Positions 55,113 to 58,771 of a stretch of 58,771 nt of DNA are shown here, piece by piece. Both the position numbers and the translations under genes were made by a program. This DNA is from Crocinitomicaceae bacterium (GTDB lineage Bacteria; Bacteroidota; Bacteroidia; Flavobacteriales_D; Crocinitomicaceae), in the NCBI GenBank assembly GCA_014762645.1, contig JABURP010000066.1:1-58771 (forward strand), in the 5' to 3' direction. The notes below the pieces were generated by a model that was not told where the DNA came from, ran no database searches, and saw only the letters and a list, made by a program, of their open reading frames with translations. The stretch's first letter is position 1. Every line of letters starts with the position of its first letter.

Positions 55113-55120
55113 TATATTTG
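55113..55120 (+). promoter_or_regulatory. Putative -7 box of dnaB
   Basis: TATATTTG ends 5 nt before the dnaB ATG, again implying an almost leaderless mRNA. Confidence 0.5.
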
Positions 55121-55125
55121 CTCAA

Positions 55126-56670
55126 ATGGCTGAGAAGAACGTAAATAGTGGGCAGAGAAAAGCCGCATTAAAGCAATCAACACAAATTATCGGTGATATC
55201 GGAAGGGTTCCTCCACAGGCAACTGACATTGAGGAAGCGGTACTGGGAGCAATGTTGTTGGATAACAATGCGGTTACAAACGTTATTGACATACTAAATG
55301 CCGATAGCTTTTATAAGGCTGAACACAAAAAAATCTTCAACGCCATCCAGGACTTGTTTGGCCATTCAGAAACTATAGATTCCTTAACAGTTACTGAAAA
55401 ACTTCGAAAAAATGGTGATCTGGAACTTGTTGGAGGTCCAGGCTATATTGCGGCATTAACCAATCGCGTAGCTTCTTCGGCCCATGTGGAGTACCATGCA
55501 CGAATACTTGCAGAAAAAAGAATTTTGCGTTCATTAATTGACACCTCAAGCGACATCATCAAGAAAGCGTATGACGAAACACTGGATGTTTTTGACGTTT
55601 TAAGTGATGCAGAAGATGGTCTTTTTCAAATTGCAGAAGGAAACCTGAAGAAAGGAATTTCAAAAGTAGGCGACTTAGTAAAAGAGGCCACTGAAGAAAT
55701 TCAGGCGGCGTCTAAAAATAAGGATGGGGTATCTGGTGTTCCAACAGGATTTACAGATCTGGATAGACTAACTTCCGGTTGGCAAAAATCAGATATGATT
55801 GTTTTGGCGGCACGTCCTGGAATGGGTAAAACAGCATTTGTTTTATCAATGGCCCGAAATACGGCAGTACAGTTTAATATTCCGGTGGCGATTTTTTCAC
55901 TGGAAATGTCATCTGTGCAAATTGCTAAAAGGATGATGGCCATGGAGACAGGAATTTCTTCTGAAAAACTCAGAAAAGGATTTTCTGACCCGGAAGAATG
56001 GGATAAGTTGCATACAAACATACAGGGATTGGCTAAAGCGCCTATCCTTATAGATGATACACCAGCTCTTTCAATATTCGATTTACGTGCAAAATGCCGT
56101 AGAATGAAAATGAAAGATGACATTCAACTGGTAATTATTGATTACTTACAGTTGATGACAGCTGGAACGAAAGGCGGTAACCGTGAACAGGAGATATCAA
56201 CTATTTCCAGATCAATTAAGGAGATTGCCAAAGAAATAAATGTACCCATTATTGCGTTATCACAGTTGTCCCGGTCTGTAGAGACCAGAGGTGGTGATAA
56301 ACGACCAATGCTCTCTGACCTTCGTGAATCAGGAGCAATTGAGCAGGACGCAGATATGGTGTGTTTTATCTACCGTCCGGAGTACTACGACCTGGATGTG
56401 GATGAAAACGGAATGCCAACACAAGGAGTTGGCGAGATTATTGTAGCAAAACATAGAAATGGATCATTGGATACTGTTCGACTCCGATTCATAAAAGAGC
56501 TAACACGGTTTGAAAACCTTGATGCGTTTGACACAATGGATTATGGCGCAGGGTTTTCACCTAATAAAGATTTTGAAAATAGCTCAGATACCATTACTAT
56601 TGGAAGTAAGATGAATGATGATGACGAGGACAATCCAATAGCAAATAGTACAGATGACATACCTTTTTAG
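55126..56670 (+). CDS. dnaB: Replicative DNA helicase
   Basis: A 514-aa hexameric helicase that unwinds DNA at the replication fork. The N-terminal domain (PPQATDIEEAVLGAMLLDN) binds primase. The RecA-like domain has Walker A GMGKT at residues 232-236, Walker B VIIDYLQLM and the DnaB motif SQLSRSVETRG with SDLRESGAIEQDADMV. No intein is present. The C-terminus is acidic. The next gene starts 17 nt before its stop. Confidence 0.97.
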   Translation: MAEKNVNSGQRKAALKQSTQIIGDIGRVPPQATDIEEAVLGAMLLDNNAVTNVIDILNADSFYKAEHKKIFNAIQDLFGHSETIDSLTVTEKLRKNGDLELVGGPGYIAALTNRVASSAHVEYHARILAEKRILRSLIDTSSDIIKKAYDETLDVFDVLSDAEDGLFQIAEGNLKKGISKVGDLVKEATEEIQAASKNKDGVSGVPTGFTDLDRLTSGWQKSDMIVLAARPGMGKTAFVLSMARNTAVQFNIPVAIFSLEMSSVQIAKRMMAMETGISSEKLRKGFSDPEEWDKLHTNIQGLAKAPILIDDTPALSIFDLRAKCRRMKMKDDIQLVIIDYLQLMTAGTKGGNREQEISTISRSIKEIAKEINVPIIALSQLSRSVETRGGDKRPMLSDLRESGAIEQDADMVCFIYRPEYYDLDVDENGMPTQGVGEIIVAKHRNGSLDTVRLRFIKELTRFENLDAFDTMDYGAGFSPNKDFENSSDTITIGSKMNDDDEDNPIANSTDDIPF

Positions 56671-57916
56671 AATAGCACTAATACTACTTCTTGCACTTCC
56701 GTTCAAGAGTCAGGCTTCCGCTATTCTGGTTCCCATGGATGAGACACAAAAGAATCACCTGAAAGCATATGGCGTAGCTTACTGGGTACTGGAAAATGAA
56801 GTAATAATGGAATGGCTCCTCAATTATCGAGGTGGTAGCTTCCTAATGCCTCATGTGGATTTAATTGAAGAACAACTCATTGTTAAAGGCGTCTCTTATT
56901 CAATTCTGCCTGACCAAAAAGTGAAGAATATCAAATCTGAAATTGCCAACCCCGAAGTGAATATGGAGGTGGTGCAATTAGAAACAGCCCCAAAAATAGC
57001 TGTATACACGCCAAGTGGTAAACAGCCCTGGGATGATGCTGTAACAATGGTACTAACCTATGCCGATATTCCCTATGATGAAATATATGATTCGTCCGTT
57101 GTAGTAGGTGTGCTACCGGAATACGATTGGCTGCACCTGCACCACGAAGATTTTACCGGACAATACGGCAAGTTCTATAAGAATTATCACAACCAAACCT
57201 GGTATCAGAAGCAGGTAAAAGACAATGAAAGAATGGCTGCACAGTTGGGATACGAAAAAGTCTCTGAACTGAAACTAGCTGTAGCGCAAAACATTAAAAG
57301 CTTTGTGGCGGGCGGAGGATTTTTATTCACCATGTGTAGCGGTACGGATAGTTACGACATTGCACTGGCTGCACATAATACAGATATTTGTGAGCACATG
57401 TATGATCACGACCCTGCAGAACCAGACTTTCAATCAAAGCTCGATTTTACCCAAACGCTCGCTTTTAAAGATTTTACTATTGTGAAAGATCCAATGGTGT
57501 ATGAATACTCAGATATTGACGGAACAAAAGAACACCGCGTTCCGGAAAGTCAGGACAAATTCTTTTTATTCGAATTTTCTGCAAAATGGGATGTTGTGCC
57601 TACCATGCTCTGTCAAAACCACACCATGGAAATTGATGGTTTTATGGGGCAAACAACAGATTTCAGAAAAGAGTTTATTAAGCCGGATGTACTGATCATG
57701 GGAGAAAACAAAGCAATGGGTACAGCACGGTATATTCATGGGGAATTTGGTGAAGGAACATGGACCTTTTATGGAGGTCATGATCCTGAAGATTACAAAC
57801 ACTACGTCGGCGATCCACCAACGGATCTCAACCTCCACCCTAATTCACCAGGATACAGGTTAATACTCAACAATGTTTTGTTCCCTGCAGCTAAGAAAAA
57901 GAAAAGGAAAACCTAA
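56654..57916 (+). CDS. Conserved secreted protein overlapping dnaB
   Basis: A 420-aa protein with signal peptide MTYLFRIALILLLALPFKSQASA. Homologues in Flavobacteriia are often labelled asparagine synthetase B, to my recollection, but the exported N-terminus and lack of an N-terminal catalytic cysteine or the synthetase PP-loop make that role unlikely. A middle segment (FVAGGGFLFTMCSGTDSYD) suggests a glutamine-amidotransferase-like fold. The start overlaps the dnaB end by 17 nt in another frame, so translation is probably coupled. Function unknown. Confidence 0.75.
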   Translation: MTYLFRIALILLLALPFKSQASAILVPMDETQKNHLKAYGVAYWVLENEVIMEWLLNYRGGSFLMPHVDLIEEQLIVKGVSYSILPDQKVKNIKSEIANPEVNMEVVQLETAPKIAVYTPSGKQPWDDAVTMVLTYADIPYDEIYDSSVVVGVLPEYDWLHLHHEDFTGQYGKFYKNYHNQTWYQKQVKDNERMAAQLGYEKVSELKLAVAQNIKSFVAGGGFLFTMCSGTDSYDIALAAHNTDICEHMYDHDPAEPDFQSKLDFTQTLAFKDFTIVKDPMVYEYSDIDGTKEHRVPESQDKFFLFEFSAKWDVVPTMLCQNHTMEIDGFMGQTTDFRKEFIKPDVLIMGENKAMGTARYIHGEFGEGTWTFYGGHDPEDYKHYVGDPPTDLNLHPNSPGYRLILNNVLFPAAKKKKRKT

Positions 57917-57974
57917 TTCAATACTTTCAAAAAGGATTGGACCAAACAAGTGAGTTTCTTAGTCGCCTTTTTTT

Positions 57975-58771
57975 CTAATTACCGGTAATTGCTTTATAGA
58001 TATCATTTCCATTGGCAAAGATCACCAGGCCAAGAATGAGTATAAAGCCTATAATTTGTGCGTATTCCAGCACTTTTTCATGCGGCTTCCTTCCGGAAAT
58101 CATCTCGTACAATAAGAACATAATGTGTCCACCATCCAATGCAGGGATCGGTAAGAAATTCATAAATGCCAGGATGATGGAGATCAAAGCCGTATTGAGC
58201 CAGAATGTATGCCAGTCCCAGGTCGGTTTAAATAACTTACCAAATGCACCAAATCCCCCCATACTTGATGCTCCTTTAGAAGTAAATAAATACTTCAATT
58301 GAGCAGCATAGTCATGTAAAGTCCAGTATGCTAATGACATTCCGGCTGGAATAGCTTCTCCCAGGCTGTAATCTCTGTGTTGTCTGTTGACCAAGCTTAG
58401 CACTCGTTCATCATTGAAACCAATTCCTATTTTACCTGTTGAATCTGCCTGAACCTGAGAGTTAAGTAATTTTCCGTCCCTGTAGTAAGAGACATTTACC
58501 AAACTATCTTGTTTTGTTTCCAAATGATGTCCCATTTCATCCCAGTAAACAACATCATTCCCAGCAATGCCTACAATTGAATCCCCTTTCATCAAGCCCG
58601 CTTCACTTGCACCCATATCAGGTATAACAGAATCAATAACCGTATGCCACCTCGGCAATACAGGTTCTCCCTGTTCAAATAAACAATAATCCATAGTATC
58701 TGGTACAGCTATTGTAGCTCGCTCTCCATTGGGATGTTCCACAGTAATATTCTCAACAGACCTTACCAACA
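57975..58771 (-). CDS. rseP: Site-2 zinc protease, RseP type (3' part only)
   Basis: The last ~265 codons; the 5' part lies beyond the right edge. A PDZ domain (VIDSVIPDMGASEAGLMKGDSIVGI) and the third metal-binding motif with its helix (MNFLPIPALDGGHIMFLLYE) identify an M50 membrane protease that cuts anti-sigma factors or signal-peptide remnants. The N-terminal HExxH is outside the window. A C-terminal membrane helix follows the LDG motif. Confidence 0.9.
   Translation of the reverse strand, partial: LVRSVENITVEHPNGERATIAVPDTMDYCLFEQGEPVLPRWHTVIDSVIPDMGASEAGLMKGDSIVGIAGNDVVYWDEMGHHLETKQDSLVNVSYYRDGKLLNSQVQADSTGKIGIGFNDERVLSLVNRQHRDYSLGEAIPAGMSLAYWTLHDYAAQLKYLFTSKGASSMGGFGAFGKLFKPTWDWHTFWLNTALISIILAFMNFLPIPALDGGHIMFLLYEMISGRKPHEKVLEYAQIIGFILILGLVIFANGNDIYKAITGN

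Noticed and set aside
55126..56670. Possible intein in dnaB, a common insertion site
   Set aside because: The protein is normal length and all helicase motifs are contiguous.

Overview
The window comes from a low-GC member of the Bacteroidota, most likely the Flavobacteriales. Evidence: type IX secretion (T9SS) sorting domains of types A and B, PorP/SprF and DUF5686 outer-membrane families, a short primary sigma factor without region 1.1, an L34 protein of the Bacteroidota form, and repeated -7 boxes of the phylum's promoter type (TAnnTTTG). Assignment below order (a marine Crocinitomicaceae/Cryomorphaceae-like lineage) is only an inference. No rRNA, tRNA, CRISPR array, insertion sequence or prophage was seen; the DNA looks chromosomal.

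Layout. 1-5.3 kb: a periplasmic HtrA protease, then a minus-strand sulfate-assimilation operon (DUF2061-cysH-cysD-cysN) behind an Rrf2 regulator with a cysteine cluster, and a GNAT acetyltransferase. 5.4-8.7 kb: rpoD with a 28-bp palindrome upstream, an MsbA-like ABC exporter, and rpmH (only 53 codons). 8.7-29.4 kb: one continuous minus-strand surface locus. In transcription order it holds a T9SS type B protein, a PorP/SprF protein fused to a SPOR-like domain, a small secreted protein plus a 2052-aa SprB-repeat adhesin, a second copy of that pair (2070-aa adhesin), a small T9SS type A protein, and a 938-aa protein of 16 acidic repeats capped by a DUF1566/Lcl-type domain. Terminators after each giant gene suggest four transcription units.

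29.6-38.3 kb: housekeeping genes on the plus strand: purK, a membrane acyltransferase and purE in an overlapping chain; YceI, MarR and DUF3817 proteins; aroQ and xerD head to head with overlapping starts; ribD and an EamA transporter; then an alpha/beta hydrolase and small secreted proteins. 38.3-43.5 kb (minus): a thioredoxin-like protein lacking CXXC, a DUF5686 outer-membrane protein and an M1 aminopeptidase lipoprotein. 43.7-47.5 kb: two tandem POT peptide transporters. 47.6-49.5 kb (minus): an ACMSD-type decarboxylase and a tandem NTF2-like secreted protein. 49.6-58.8 kb: an M16 protease pair, a small lipoprotein, a secreted T9SS-type protein, dnaB with an overlapping conserved secreted protein, and the 3' part of an RseP-type site-2 protease.

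How the genes fit together. Several secreted or outer-membrane peptidases (M1, M16 pair, HtrA) sit with two peptide importers, which fits a heterotroph living on protein. The 21-kb surface locus resembles in content the sprC-sprD-sprB-sprF locus for gliding and adhesion. Its unusual features are the faithful duplication of the small-protein/adhesin pair and the PorP/SprF-SPOR fusion. At least twelve genes have a TAnnTTTG box upstream, and in six of them it lies only 4-8 nt before the start codon, which suggests nearly leaderless mRNAs.
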